Source: Arcobacter arenosus
GTDB lineage: Bacteria > Campylobacterota > Campylobacteria > Campylobacterales > Arcobacteraceae
NCBI RefSeq assembly: GCF_005771535.1
Contig: NZ_VANU01000004.1
Coordinates: 186,001-250,000, forward strand
Direction of reading: 5' to 3'
DNA length: 64,000 bases
The notes below the pieces were generated by a model. It was not told where the DNA came from, did not search any database, and saw nothing but the letters and a program-made list of their open reading frames with translations. Position 1 is the first letter of the stretch. Every line of letters begins with the position of its first letter. Shown here piece after piece: positions 1 through 8,846 of this stretch. A program made the position numbers and the translations under genes.

Positions 1-210
1 AATTATGATGTTGCTAGAAAAATCAATAATGATTTATATCCATTAAACTCTGTATTATTCTGTGAAAGTAATCCTATTCCAATTAAAGCAGCAATGTATA
101 TTGCAGGTTTACTAGACACTTTAGAGTTTAGATTACCATTAACTGCTCCAAGTGCAGAAACTATGAAAAAACTTGAAGAAACTTTAAAAAATTATGAGGT
201 AATAAAATAA
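1..210 (+). CDS. dapA: 4-hydroxy-tetrahydrodipicolinate synthase, C-terminal part
   Basis: The window opens inside this gene; the last 69 codons are present and end in TAA at 208-210. The visible tail reads NPIPIKAAMYIAG and LRLPLTA-like residues (here FRLPLTAPS), the typical C-terminal helix region of DapA, which condenses pyruvate with aspartate semialdehyde in lysine and diaminopimelate synthesis. The catalytic lysine and tyrosine lie upstream of the window and cannot be checked. The stop overlaps the next start by one base (TAATG), so it is translationally coupled to the SDR gene. The same dapA-SDR adjacency exists, as I recall, in Campylobacter jejuni. Confidence 0.85.
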   Translation, partial: NYDVARKINNDLYPLNSVLFCESNPIPIKAAMYIAGLLDTLEFRLPLTAPSAETMKKLEETLKNYEVIK

Positions 211-989
211 TGAGTAACGAAATGAAGGGGAAGACACTAGTAGTAACTGGTGGAACAAAAGGTATTGGTAAAGAGTGTGTTTATAAATTTGCTTCAAATG
301 GAGTAAATGTAGCGTTTACTTATAACTCAAATGCACAAATTGCAGAAGATATTTGTAAAGATGTTGAAGAGAAATTTGGTGTAAAATGTAAATGTTATCC
401 ATACAATATCTTAGAGCCAGAAACTGCAAAAGATTTATTTTTAGAAATCGACAAAGATTTTGATAGAATAGATTTCTTTATTTCAAATGCTATGATTTAT
501 GGAAGAGCTGTTGTTGGTGGATATGGTAAATTTATGAAATTAAAACCTAGAGGATTAAACAATATCTATACTGCAACAGTTAATGCTTTTGTTTGTGGTG
601 CACAACAAGCTGCAAAAAGAATGGAAAAAGTTGGTGGTGGTTCAATTGTATCACTTTCATCTACTGGTAACTTAGTTTATATTGAAAACTATTCAGGACA
701 TGGGACAAATAAAGCTGCTGTTGAAGCTATGGTAAGATACGCTGCTACTGAATTAGGTTCTATGGGAATTAGAGTAAATGCAGTTTCAGGTGGACCTATT
801 GATACTGATGCATTAAAAGCATTTACAAACTATGAAGAAGTTAAACAAAAAACTGCTGAATATTCTCCATTAAATAGAATTGGTCAACCAGAAGATTTAG
901 CGCAGTCATGTTACTTCTTATGTACATCTGATGCTTCATGGATTACTGGACATACTTTAATTGTTGATGGCGGGACAACATTTAAATAA
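210..989 (+). CDS. SDR oxidoreductase resembling FabL-type enoyl-ACP reductase
   Basis: A 259-residue Rossmann-fold short-chain dehydrogenase. The glycine-rich cofactor motif TGGTKGIGK lies near residues 13-21, and a C-terminal DGG lies near residue 254. The catalytic pair is spaced Tyr-x6-Lys (NYSGHGTNKAA), as in enoyl-ACP reductases FabI/FabL, not the Tyr-x3-Lys of ordinary SDRs. The stretch NAVSGGPIDTDALK closely matches what I recall of Bacillus subtilis FabL. Homologues in Campylobacter are often annotated as 7-alpha-hydroxysteroid dehydrogenase, which the active-site spacing argues against. It sits between dapA and pgsA with one-base overlaps on both sides. Likely role: NADPH-dependent reduction in fatty-acid elongation. 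Substrate is inferred only. Confidence 0.8.
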   Translation: MSNEMKGKTLVVTGGTKGIGKECVYKFASNGVNVAFTYNSNAQIAEDICKDVEEKFGVKCKCYPYNILEPETAKDLFLEIDKDFDRIDFFISNAMIYGRAVVGGYGKFMKLKPRGLNNIYTATVNAFVCGAQQAAKRMEKVGGGSIVSLSSTGNLVYIENYSGHGTNKAAVEAMVRYAATELGSMGIRVNAVSGGPIDTDALKAFTNYEEVKQKTAEYSPLNRIGQPEDLAQSCYFLCTSDASWITGHTLIVDGGTTFK

Positions 990-1531
990 TGACTAAATCA
1001 TTAAACCTTCCAAATACCCTAGCACTTTTTAGAATAGCATTAGCCCCGCTAATGCTATGGTTTTTAGTTGATAGAGATTCTACTATTTTTGCAAACTTTC
1101 ATTCCTCTTGGCTTGATTATTTTGCTGGACTTATTTTTGTAATAGCTTCTGTTACTGATTTTTTTGATGGATATATAGCAAGAGCTTGGAATCAAATGAC
1201 AAAATTAGGTGGAATATTAGACCCACTTGCTGATAAAATGTTAATGCTTGCAGGCTTTTTAGGTCTTATGGTAATTGATAGAGCAAGTGCTTGGGCTGTA
1301 TTTTTAATACTTTCAAGGGAATTTTTTATTACAGGACTTAGAGTTGTTGCAGTTGCAGAGGGGAAGAGTGTAGCTTCAACAATGGCAGGAAAAGTAAAAA
1401 CTGTAGTACAAATGATTGCAATTGGTTTTTTAATTATGAACTGGCCATTTGCTACTGAACTTCTATGGCTGGCTGTGGTTTTAACAATCTACTCTGGATA
1501 TGAATATACAAGAGACTATTTCAAAATATAA
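989..1531 (+). CDS. pgsA: CDP-diacylglycerol--glycerol-3-phosphate 3-phosphatidyltransferase
   Basis: A 180-residue membrane protein of usual PgsA length. It carries the CDP-alcohol phosphatidyltransferase signature DG-x2-AR-x8-G-x3-D-x3-D (DGYIARAWNQM then GGILDPLAD) near residues 59-82. These aspartates bind metal and the CDP-lipid. It makes phosphatidylglycerophosphate, the committed step to phosphatidylglycerol and cardiolipin, in the inner membrane. The start overlaps the upstream stop as TAATG, so it is translationally coupled. Placement beside a probable fatty-acid reductase and an envelope protease suggests a lipid/envelope operon. Confidence 0.95.
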   Translation: MTKSLNLPNTLALFRIALAPLMLWFLVDRDSTIFANFHSSWLDYFAGLIFVIASVTDFFDGYIARAWNQMTKLGGILDPLADKMLMLAGFLGLMVIDRASAWAVFLILSREFFITGLRVVAVAEGKSVASTMAGKVKTVVQMIAIGFLIMNWPFATELLWLAVVLTIYSGYEYTRDYFKI

Positions 1532-1540
1532 AGGTATATT

Positions 1541-2593
1541 GTGGGAACTATAACATTTTTATTAGTACTTTCTTTTTTAGTATTTTTTCATGAATTGGGA
1601 CATTTTTTAGCTGCAAGATTTTTTGGAGTAAAAGTTCATGTTTTCTCTATTGGTTTTGGAAAAAGAATTTTTTCAAAAGAATGGAAAGGTACAACTTGGC
1701 AATTTGCATTAATACCACTTGGTGGATATGTAAAAATGAAAGGTCAAGATGACACTAAACCAGGTTTACAAGAAGAAGGAAACGATTCATATAACAACAA
1801 AACACCTTGGCAAAGAATAGTAATACTTTTTGCAGGTCCTTTTGCAAACTTTTTACTTGCAGCTATTCTTTACTTTGTAATAGCTTTAGGTGGAGCAAAC
1901 TCTTTAAGTCCAACTATTGGGAAGGTTCAAGAAAACTCACCTGCAATGAGAGCGGGAATTAAAGAGGGAGATATAATTGTTAGAATCAATAATATTGAGA
2001 TTAAAACATGGGATCAAATAGGAAAAACTATTATCTCTTCTCAAGGTGCCCTTAAATTTTTTATTGAAAGGGATGGACAGATTATTGCAAAAACAATAAA
2101 TCCTCATATCTCTGATGCACAAAATATTTTTAGAGAAACTATTAAAAAAAGAATGATTGGTATATCTCCTGCACCAAAACTTGTAACAATATACCATGAT
2201 CCAATCTCTGCAATATCTTATGCATATGATAAAACTATTGAATCATCAAAAATGATTTTTCAAGGTGTACAAAAACTAATACAAGGTATTGTGCCTACTT
2301 CTGAGGTTGGTGGAGTTATTACAATAGGAAAAGTTATATCTGATGCAAGTGAATCAAGTATAATTGCCCTACTTGCAATTACAGCATTAATCTCTGTAAA
2401 TCTTGGAGTTTTAAATCTACTTCCAATTCCAGCCCTTGATGGTGGACATATAATGTTTAATTTATATGAAATTATTGCAAAAAGAAAACCAAGTGACCAA
2501 GTATTTATGTATTTAACTATTGCAGGATGGGTTATATTAGCTTCATTGATGTTACTTGGAATTTATAACGATATAAATAGATTATTAGGATAA
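1541..2593 (+). CDS. rseP: Site-2 intramembrane zinc metalloprotease (RseP/RIP family)
   Basis: A 350-residue polytopic protease. The zinc motif HELGH lies in the first membrane segment near residues 17-21. A single PDZ domain covers about 120-190 (AGIKEGDIIVRIN). The third zinc ligand motif LLPIPALDGGH lies near residues 293-303. RseP-family enzymes cleave membrane-embedded anti-sigma factors and remnant signal peptides. Length and single PDZ fit the shorter Campylobacterota/Gram-positive form, not the two-PDZ E. coli protein. The start is GTG at 1541, nine bases after pgsA, preceded by AAGG. No anti-sigma/sigma partner is visible here, so the substrate is unknown. Confidence 0.92.
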   Translation: MGTITFLLVLSFLVFFHELGHFLAARFFGVKVHVFSIGFGKRIFSKEWKGTTWQFALIPLGGYVKMKGQDDTKPGLQEEGNDSYNNKTPWQRIVILFAGPFANFLLAAILYFVIALGGANSLSPTIGKVQENSPAMRAGIKEGDIIVRINNIEIKTWDQIGKTIISSQGALKFFIERDGQIIAKTINPHISDAQNIFRETIKKRMIGISPAPKLVTIYHDPISAISYAYDKTIESSKMIFQGVQKLIQGIVPTSEVGGVITIGKVISDASESSIIALLAITALISVNLGVLNLLPIPALDGGHIMFNLYEIIAKRKPSDQVFMYLTIAGWVILASLMLLGIYNDINRLLG

Positions 2594-2596
2594 TAA

Positions 2597-3274
2597 ATGG
2601 ATAATAAAAAAGCAGTTGAAAACCTTGATAAAGTTATTTCAAAAGTTGAAGCAGCAAGACTAAGAGTATCAGAACACCATATCGTAAAAATTGTTGGTAT
2701 TTCTAAATATTCAAGTTCCCAAGATGTTAAATTCTTATATGAAGCTGGACAAAGAGCTTTTGGAGAAAATAAAGTTCAAGATTTAAAACAAAAAAGTGCC
2801 GAACTAGAAGACTTACCTTTAGAATGGCATTTTGTTGGAAGATTACAGAAAAATAAAATCAATAATTTAATTGATTTAAACCCAACATTAATCCAATCAC
2901 TTGATTCTTTAGAATTAGCAGAGGAATTAAATAAAAAACTAGAGGCAAAAAATAAGAAAATTTCTTGCCTTTTACAAATTAATTCAGCAAAAGAGGAATC
3001 AAAAGCTGGTGTTATGCCAGAAGATGCCATTGAAATTTATAAAAAAATACTTGAAACATGCCCAAATATTAGATTAAAAGGTGTAATGAGTATTGGTGCT
3101 CATGTTGAAGATAGAGAAACTATTAAAAACTCTTTTAAAATCACTAAAGAGATTTTTGACTCTTTAAAGGTTTATGGAGCTAAATATTGTTCAATGGGTA
3201 TGAGTAATGATTTTGAACTTGCAATTTCATGTGGTTCAAATATGATTAGAGTTGGTTCTAGTTTATTTAAATAA
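2597..3274 (+). CDS. yggS: YggS-family pyridoxal phosphate homeostasis protein
   Basis: A 225-residue single-domain alanine-racemase-like TIM barrel. The PLP-binding lysine is in GISKYSS near residue 36. The family endings SMGMSNDFELAI and IRVGSSLF are both present. YggS/PLPHP binds PLP without known catalysis and buffers the vitamin B6 pool and amino-acid/keto-acid balance. It starts 3 bases after rseP and is the last gene of the dapA operon. No clear terminator follows; the next gene has its own -10 element. Confidence 0.9.
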   Translation: MDNKKAVENLDKVISKVEAARLRVSEHHIVKIVGISKYSSSQDVKFLYEAGQRAFGENKVQDLKQKSAELEDLPLEWHFVGRLQKNKINNLIDLNPTLIQSLDSLELAEELNKKLEAKNKKISCLLQINSAKEESKAGVMPEDAIEIYKKILETCPNIRLKGVMSIGAHVEDRETIKNSFKITKEIFDSLKVYGAKYCSMGMSNDFELAISCGSNMIRVGSSLFK

Positions 3275-3312
3275 GTATATTTATTATTTAGATTTTTACA
3301 GTAAATTTTCTA

Positions 3313-3318
3313 TATAAT
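3313..3318 (+). promoter_or_regulatory. Sigma70-type -10 element (TATAAT) for the LRR gene
   Basis: TATAAT lies 25 bases before the TTG start of the next gene. The surrounding tract is A/T-rich, as in Campylobacterota promoters that lack a clear -35. An AAAAAGG ribosome-binding site follows at 3331-3337. Confidence 0.5.
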
Positions 3319-3343
3319 ATAACAATTCAAAAAAAGGTTTTAT

Positions 3344-4843
3344 TTGAATAGTATAAAAGAAATTGAAAAATGGCTAAATAAACACGAAATTACAAACTAT
3401 ACAATTTTTTCCAATTTAAATATTACAGTTGATGGTAATGTTAATCTTAGAAATAAACTAGATGAAGATGTGCTTCCTGTTAAATTTGAAAAAATTACAG
3501 GATATTTTGATATAGCTGAAAATAATCTAATCTCCCTTGAAGGCTGTCCACAAATTGTTTTAAAAGATTTTGATTGTTCTAGTAATAATCTTAGATCACT
3601 ATTTGGAGCACCCCATAGTGTTTTAGATTTTGATTGCTCAAATAATCAACTAACTTCACTATCTTATGCGCCAAAAGAAGTTGATGGGTTTTTCAATTGT
3701 TCAAATAACTTATTAACATCCATTGAAGGGACACCTAGACATATCCAAGGTTATTTCAAGTGTTCAAACAATAAATTAGTCTCTTTAAAAGGAGCTCCAA
3801 AACAAATAAAAGATTATTTTGATTGTTCAAATAACAATATCTCATCATTAAAAGATGGACCAATGAGTGTTGGACAAGATTATATTTGTCACTTAAATGA
3901 ACTAAGAAGTTTAGACGATATAGCAGATGATATTGGATGGGATGTAATAACTGATATAAATCTTAATAATATAGACTCAAGTGTTTTTGACGAAGAAAAT
4001 AAATATTGGAAATATAAGGGTAGTGAAGTTATTAAACACATTTACAAACCTGTTGTAGTGTTTGAAACAAAAGAAGATATTACTAAATGGCTACACTCAA
4101 ATAGTATTAAAGATTTTAAGATTCTAGATGATAATTCTGTAGATGTAACTGGAGATGTAAGATTATCAGGGGCACTTGAAAATTTTCAAAAATTACCAAT
4201 AAATTTCCATGAAGTAAAAGGAAACTTTGATATTAGCGATAATGTATTAACATCTTTAGAAGGAAGTCCAAAAAAAGTTCATGGTGATTTTTTAGCCCAT
4301 AAAAATGAATTAACTTCTTTAAAAGGTGGCCCTAAAGAGGTTTCTAAAAACTTTGTTGTATTAAAAAACAACATAACTTCACTTCAATTCTCCCCTTCAA
4401 TCGTTGGAGAAGATTATATTTGTTCAAATAATCCAATTAAATCATTAGAAGGTATTGTAGATGTTGGTGGTTCAATCTTTACAAGTTTATATATATCTTC
4501 TTTAAAATCAAAAGAGTTTAACTTTCACTCAATAAAAACTTATAAATATGAAGGAAGTTTAGTTATAAACTATTTAGAAAAAGAGTATGTTACATTAACT
4601 GAAGAGGAAAAAATCTATAATAAAACTAGAGATAATCTAGAAAAAGTTGTAAAAAGAATGATAAGAGATAAATCATTAAAGCCTGAAATGATTAATGATA
4701 ACTTTTTAAAAAATTTAACAAAATACAATCTATTAAACCTTAAAAAACAAGTTTTAGAAATAAAATCTCCAAAAGAGAAAAATAATAAAAAAGAGCTAAG
4801 TGAAGCTGAGATTTTAGAATCAGTTTTTAATAAGGAGATTTAA
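3344..4843 (+). CDS. Leucine-rich-repeat-like protein with internal duplication
   Basis: A 499-residue protein without signal peptide or membrane segment. Repeats of about 20 residues follow the pattern Leu-x2-Leu-x-Gly-x-Pro-x2-Val-x-Gly-x-Phe-x-Cys-Ser-Asn-Asn (for example LTSIEGTPRHIQGYFKCSNN). The protein is two copies of one larger module. Residues about 3-240 and 243-430 each begin with a helix ending in a Trp-Leu pair (EKWLNKH / TKWLHSN), then a VDGNVNL / VTGDVRL strand and a repeat array. The first array keeps CSNN in most units; the second has lost most cysteines. A charged lysine-rich tail follows. Start is TTG at 3344 with a good Shine-Dalgarno. Likely a cytosolic protein-binding scaffold; function unknown. 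It overlaps the next gene by one base. Confidence 0.8.
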   Translation: MNSIKEIEKWLNKHEITNYTIFSNLNITVDGNVNLRNKLDEDVLPVKFEKITGYFDIAENNLISLEGCPQIVLKDFDCSSNNLRSLFGAPHSVLDFDCSNNQLTSLSYAPKEVDGFFNCSNNLLTSIEGTPRHIQGYFKCSNNKLVSLKGAPKQIKDYFDCSNNNISSLKDGPMSVGQDYICHLNELRSLDDIADDIGWDVITDINLNNIDSSVFDEENKYWKYKGSEVIKHIYKPVVVFETKEDITKWLHSNSIKDFKILDDNSVDVTGDVRLSGALENFQKLPINFHEVKGNFDISDNVLTSLEGSPKKVHGDFLAHKNELTSLKGGPKEVSKNFVVLKNNITSLQFSPSIVGEDYICSNNPIKSLEGIVDVGGSIFTSLYISSLKSKEFNFHSIKTYKYEGSLVINYLEKEYVTLTEEEKIYNKTRDNLEKVVKRMIRDKSLKPEMINDNFLKNLTKYNLLNLKKQVLEIKSPKEKNNKKELSEAEILESVFNKEI

Positions 4844-5085
4844 TGAAAATTTCTAAAAATTTTAATAGATATGATTCAACAATATCACCAAATTATGATG
4901 TTCAAAGAAATTCAAAAACTAACAATGTTAGTACTATAAAAAGTTTTTTAGAAGCTTTTAGAATAGATTTAAGTGCAAGAGCTCGTGCAAGTAGTGAAAT
5001 AAATGATCCATCAATTAAATTTCCTACTTACAACGAAGATGTTTTACAATATAATCAAAATTTAAAGTTAATCTATAAACCTTAA
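4843..5085 (+). CDS. Small hypothetical protein coupled to the LRR protein
   Basis: An 80-residue polar protein that starts in the TAATG overlap with the LRR gene, behind AAGGAG. It is therefore very likely translated and functionally tied to it. No domain, signal peptide or membrane segment is recognisable. The middle ([17 protein letters not shown]) could form an amphipathic helix. Its stop overlaps the convergent trpC stop by four bases. Function unknown. Confidence 0.6.
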   Translation: MKISKNFNRYDSTISPNYDVQRNSKTNNVSTIKSFLEAFRIDLSARARASSEINDPSIKFPTYNEDVLQYNQNLKLIYKP

Positions 5086-5876
5086 CTATCTAAAGAGTTT
5101 TTAAATTTTTTTAGTTCATCTTCAATTGAAGGAACTCTCATAAAATGTTCTCCAATTAAAAATGCGTCTGCACCAATTGAACTTAAGTTTTTTATAATTT
5201 CTGTATTACTTACACCACTTTCAGCAACTATAATTTTTCCATTTGGAATCATTGGGATTAGTTTTTCACAAAGTGTCATATCCATTTCCATTGTTTCAAG
5301 ATTTCTATGATTTATACCAATAATATGTGCTCCACATTTCATTGCCTTAGTTAAATCTTCTTTATCATGAACTTCAACTAAAACTTCAAGTCCTAAGTGT
5401 AGTGCATACTCATATAACTCTTTTAAATCTTTAGTGCTTAAACTTTTCGCAATAAGTAAAATAAAATCTGCACCATAAACTAAAGCTTCAACAATTTGAT
5501 ACTTATCTAAAATAAAATCTTTTCTTAAAAGTGGAGTTGGGACATATCTTCTAATTTGCGTAAGGTACTCTAAATCACCTTTAAACCAATGGGGTTCAGT
5601 TAAAACTGAAATTGCATTAGCACCATTATTTGAATACTCTTGTGCAATTAACAATGGATCAAAATCCTCTTTTATTATACCCTTACTAGGACTAGCTTTT
5701 TTTACCTCAGCAATAATTCTAATTGGTTCTTCTTTTGTCGAAGTTAAGTAAGGTTTTACATCCCTTGGCGCAAATGGATTTGCACTTAAACTTCTACCTA
5801 GTAAATCTAAAGGCATATCCTTTTTTCTTTTTTCAACATCCTCTAACGTTTTTTTATTAATTTCATCTAAAATCAC
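5082..5876 (-). CDS. trpC: Indole-3-glycerol phosphate synthase
   Basis: A 264-residue TIM-barrel enzyme of normal monofunctional TrpC length. The N-terminal substrate motif [15 protein letters not shown] is near residues 53-67, LLRKDFI near 116, and the end motif [12 protein letters not shown] near 234-245. It closes the indole ring from carboxyphenylamino-deoxyribulose phosphate in tryptophan synthesis. The start overlaps the upstream TPR lipoprotein stop as ATGA. trpF lies separately at 12767-13357, so the trp pathway is dispersed in this genome. Confidence 0.95.
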   Translation of the reverse strand: MILDEINKKTLEDVEKRKKDMPLDLLGRSLSANPFAPRDVKPYLTSTKEEPIRIIAEVKKASPSKGIIKEDFDPLLIAQEYSNNGANAISVLTEPHWFKGDLEYLTQIRRYVPTPLLRKDFILDKYQIVEALVYGADFILLIAKSLSTKDLKELYEYALHLGLEVLVEVHDKEDLTKAMKCGAHIIGINHRNLETMEMDMTLCEKLIPMIPNGKIIVAESGVSNTEIIKNLSSIGADAFLIGEHFMRVPSIEDELKKFKNSLDS

Positions 5877-7183
5877 TTACTACACTCCTTAATTTTTTCC
5901 CAATGTAATTTTATTTCTTTGTCATCTAATCCAGCACTATCTACAACTTTTTTCATATTTTCATAGGCTTTTTTACAATCTTTTAATTTATATTGACCCC
6001 AAGCTAGAGAATCAATATATGCTAAATTATGAGGTGCTTTTTCCAATGCTTTTTTTACTAAAGATAAACCTTTTTTAACATCAATATCAAAATCTATTAG
6101 AATATATCCTAAATAGTTTTGATATACATGATTATCTAAAACAACCAATACATCTTCAAATTTTTTAATAACACTAGCTAAAACATCTTTTTTGTTTTCT
6201 GTCATCTCAAACTCAATCATCGCAATTTGAGCTAAATAATCTATGTTTGAGCTTTCTTTATATAATTTATTAGCTAAATCATAAGCTTTTTTATAATTAT
6301 TAGAACTTCTATATAGATTCAATAATTTTTCATTATCCGCAGTACTTTCTTCTAGAAATTTTATTGCTTCATTGATATCTTTTTTCTCTAAATAATACAT
6401 CAATAGCTTATAAACCCTATCTAAAGATAGATTATTTTCTAGATTTTTTGCTTTGTTATATGTATTTTTTAGAACTCTTATTATCCCGTCAATATTTTTT
6501 TCTTCTTGATAAAAAGTTAATAATCTAGAGCAAACTTCTTCTTGACATCCATGCATTTGGGTATGAGCTTCTAAAAGATTTATTGCTTCTTTTTTTTCAT
6601 CTAAATATATATACATTACATTTACTAAAGAAAGAAGATATCTTGGGTTTAAATCTTTTTTATAAAGTTGTTCAAAAAGCTTTGTCGCTTCAGTATATTG
6701 CTCTTTTTGAATATATATATTTCCTAACAATTCATAATTTCTATCAATCTCTTCAAGTTTTAAAAGTTCTCTTGTTTCAACTAATGCTTTATCTAAATTA
6801 GCCATTTGCATTAAAGATAAAATATAAATCTTTTTTATTTCAAGCTTTTTATCTTCTATATTTTTAATATTTGAATCTACTATTGATAAAATATCATCAT
6901 AGCTTTTTAAAGCAAATGAGATTTTGATATATTCTAATAGATATTCATCATTTGAAGTATTTTCATATAGCCTTTTATATAGCTCCCTTGCTTCTTCTTT
7001 TTGCCCTTGTCTATCAAATTCTAAAGCAAACATAATATATTTGTCTTCATGTTCAAAGGCTTTGTATTTAAACTTTTTTTTCATTAAGTTTTCAGAATAT
7101 GGCTGTGGAGGATTAACTTTTTCACATCCAGTAATAAACAAAAAGAAAAATAATACTACTAAAATACTTTTATAGCTGGACAC
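5873..7183 (-). CDS. TPR-repeat lipoprotein
   Basis: A 436-residue secreted lipoprotein. A type II signal peptide (hydrophobic LVVLFFFLF then lipobox ITGC, lipidated Cys near residue 20) precedes a long array of helix-turn-helix TPR-like units. Clear ones lie near residues 52-85 ([19 protein letters not shown]) and at the C terminus. Start is GTG at 7183 with GAGG upstream, and the gene overlaps YkgJ by 25 bases. TPR lipoproteins usually scaffold envelope complexes. The partner is not evident from the neighbours (trpC, YkgJ). Confidence 0.85.
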   Translation of the reverse strand: MSSYKSILVVLFFFLFITGCEKVNPPQPYSENLMKKKFKYKAFEHEDKYIMFALEFDRQGQKEEARELYKRLYENTSNDEYLLEYIKISFALKSYDDILSIVDSNIKNIEDKKLEIKKIYILSLMQMANLDKALVETRELLKLEEIDRNYELLGNIYIQKEQYTEATKLFEQLYKKDLNPRYLLSLVNVMYIYLDEKKEAINLLEAHTQMHGCQEEVCSRLLTFYQEEKNIDGIIRVLKNTYNKAKNLENNLSLDRVYKLLMYYLEKKDINEAIKFLEESTADNEKLLNLYRSSNNYKKAYDLANKLYKESSNIDYLAQIAMIEFEMTENKKDVLASVIKKFEDVLVVLDNHVYQNYLGYILIDFDIDVKKGLSLVKKALEKAPHNLAYIDSLAWGQYKLKDCKKAYENMKKVVDSAGLDDKEIKLHWEKIKECSK

Positions 7184-7539
7184 TCTTTTATTACCTCTTC
7201 TTTATGATTTTTAAAATAATCCCAAAAGGGGAAAGTTCGACATTGAATCGGCCTTGCTTCATAAATAGAACATTGTTTTTTCTCTAAATTGAAAAAAATA
7301 CATGCATAATTATCACTTGAGAGTTTTATCTCTTTTATACTGTACTTATACCCTCTTTTTTCTAAAAACCTAAATCTTAATTCTTCTAATGAAATATCTA
7401 AATGATTACTTAAGTTTTCTATCTCTTGTTTATTAATCCAAATATTTCCACTTTCACCTATACAACAATTACCTTCACAAGTATCACAACCTTGTGGGTC
7501 AAAACCAAAATCAAATCCTTCTTTTTTTATTATATTCAT
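7159..7539 (-). CDS. YkgJ-family cysteine cluster protein
   Basis: A 126-residue protein with the YkgJ (UPF0153) cysteine pattern: CDTCEGNCC near residues 19-27, then C-x8-C near 79-88 (CIFFNLEKKQCSIYEARP), then RPIQCRTFPF near 96-105 and a C-terminal Cys. The family is thought to bind zinc or iron; no reaction is established. It starts in an ATGA overlap with the methyltransferase gene and overlaps the TPR gene downstream, so the three are probably co-translated. Confidence 0.85.
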   Translation of the reverse strand: MNIIKKEGFDFGFDPQGCDTCEGNCCIGESGNIWINKQEIENLSNHLDISLEELRFRFLEKRGYKYSIKEIKLSSDNYACIFFNLEKKQCSIYEARPIQCRTFPFWDYFKNHKEEVIKECPAIKVF

Positions 7540-8246
7540 ATCTCTACTTTTATACTATGTGTTGATGATTTTTTATAAATCTCTTTTACTTCATCTGTAA
7601 AGTCATCATTTTCAAATACAATCAAAGGACTTAAAACTTTAAGTAATGACTTAGAATTTTTTCTTGCATACACTAAAACTAAAGTAGCATCTTTGCCTTG
7701 TTTTGGATGGACAAATTGTAATGATTCTATATTTAACTTTACTTCATTTAGGATTTCAATTATTTCATTTAACTGTTTTGCATCGTAACAAAAGAAAAAC
7801 TTTCCATTTGATTTTAATATCTTTGAAGTTTTTCTAACAAACTCTTTTAAAGGAAACTTATCATTATATCTAGCTACTTTGATATTTTCATTTTCACTTT
7901 TGATTACATTTCCATGATAAAAAGGTGGATTAGATACACACATATCAAACTGTTTTTCAAAATCCATTTTTAAAAATGAACCCTTAAACATAGTTGTATC
8001 AATCTTATTACATTGTGAATTTTTTAATGAAAACTCTTGAAAACTTTTTTGTATTTCACATTGATTAAGATTTAATTTTTCATACTCCCTTGCAACTAAT
8101 AAACCTAAAATTCCACTTCCGCTTCCAATATCTAAAAGCTCTCCATTTATGTTTTTAAATTTAGCAAGATTTTGTGTTATAAAATTATATAAAAAATGTG
8201 TGTCACTATTATAGCAATAACCATTACTTGGTTGATATAATACCAA
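7536..8246 (-). CDS. N6-adenine-type methyltransferase (TrmN6-like)
   Basis: A 236-residue class I SAM methyltransferase. Motif I LLDIGSGSGILGLL lies near residues 37-50, and the amino-methylating catalytic motif NPPFYHG near residues 110-116. Size and NPPF/Y-x-x-G context match TrmN6 (YfiC), which methylates A37 of tRNA1Val; a related HemK-like or rRNA target is possible. Start is TTG at 8246 behind an unusually strong GGAGGTAGG ribosome-binding site. It is the first gene of a - strand operon and faces the oor operon across a 276-base divergent region. Confidence 0.75.
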   Translation of the reverse strand: MVLYQPSNGYCYNSDTHFLYNFITQNLAKFKNINGELLDIGSGSGILGLLVAREYEKLNLNQCEIQKSFQEFSLKNSQCNKIDTTMFKGSFLKMDFEKQFDMCVSNPPFYHGNVIKSENENIKVARYNDKFPLKEFVRKTSKILKSNGKFFFCYDAKQLNEIIEILNEVKLNIESLQFVHPKQGKDATLVLVYARKNSKSLLKVLSPLIVFENDDFTDEVKEIYKKSSTHSIKVEI

Positions 8247-8378
8247 AAACCTACCTCCAAAAAAATTATAAGATTATATCCAATTTAATATTAATAAAAA
8301 TTTCTATTAGTCACGATTACTTCACGTTGATTTTGTAAACTTCCTAATTAATTTTTCAAATAAATTTACTTAAGTTCA

Positions 8379-8395
8379 TGTTTCATTATGAAACA
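8379..8395. promoter_or_regulatory. Perfect 17-bp palindrome in the oor promoter region
   Basis: TGTTTCAT-T-ATGAAACA is a perfect inverted repeat with 8-bp arms and a one-base centre. It lies 64 bases upstream of the TATAAT of oorD, between the divergent methyltransferase and oor genes. The shape is that of a dimeric repressor/activator site. The regulator is unknown. Confidence 0.45.
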
Positions 8396-8458
8396 AACAT
8401 CTTTTGAATAATTTATTTTCATAAGATTAAATTAACTTTATTTATTAGTTTTAGTTAG

Positions 8459-8464
8459 TATAAT
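8459..8464 (+). promoter_or_regulatory. -10 element of the oorDABC operon
   Basis: TATAAT within an A/T-rich tract, about 59 bases upstream of the oorD ATG. A strong AAGGGG ribosome-binding site sits just before the start. The remaining 276-base intergenic region holds the palindrome at 8379-8395 and nothing else recognised. Confidence 0.5.
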
Positions 8465-8522
8465 TAAATTGTATTTGAGATTAAAGTGTTAATTTCAAAC
8501 AAAAATTTACAAGGGGAAAACA

Positions 8523-8846
8523 ATGGCAATTAAAGAAGCTCCACTTAATACTCCAGTATGGGTAGATGAAACAAGATGTAAAGCGTGTGATGTTTGTGTT
8601 TCAGTATGTCCTGCAGGTGTATTAGCTATGAAGCAAGAGCCTACTTCTACACTTGGTGCAATGGTTTCAATCATTGCAAAAGACTCATGTATTGGTTGTA
8701 TGGACTGTGAATTATCATGTCCTGATTTTGCAATTTATGTTGCAGATAAAAAAGAGTTTAAATTTGCAAAACTAACAGAAGATGCAAAATTAAGAGGTGA
8801 AGCAATCAAAAAGAATAACTATAGAGTTTTAAGTGAAGGGGCATAA
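8523..8846 (+). CDS. oorD: 2-oxoglutarate:acceptor oxidoreductase, ferredoxin-like subunit
   Basis: A 107-residue bis-4Fe4S ferredoxin subunit. It has two C-x2-C-x2-C-x3-C-P clusters: CKACDVCVSVCP near residues 19-30 and CIGCMDCELSCP near 60-71. It carries electrons from the catalytic subunits of the oxidoreductase that converts 2-oxoglutarate plus CoA to succinyl-CoA in the TCA cycle of Campylobacterota, replacing 2-oxoglutarate dehydrogenase. It is first in the oorDABC order and is followed directly by oorA. Confidence 0.95.
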   Translation: MAIKEAPLNTPVWVDETRCKACDVCVSVCPAGVLAMKQEPTSTLGAMVSIIAKDSCIGCMDCELSCPDFAIYVADKKEFKFAKLTEDAKLRGEAIKKNNYRVLSEGA

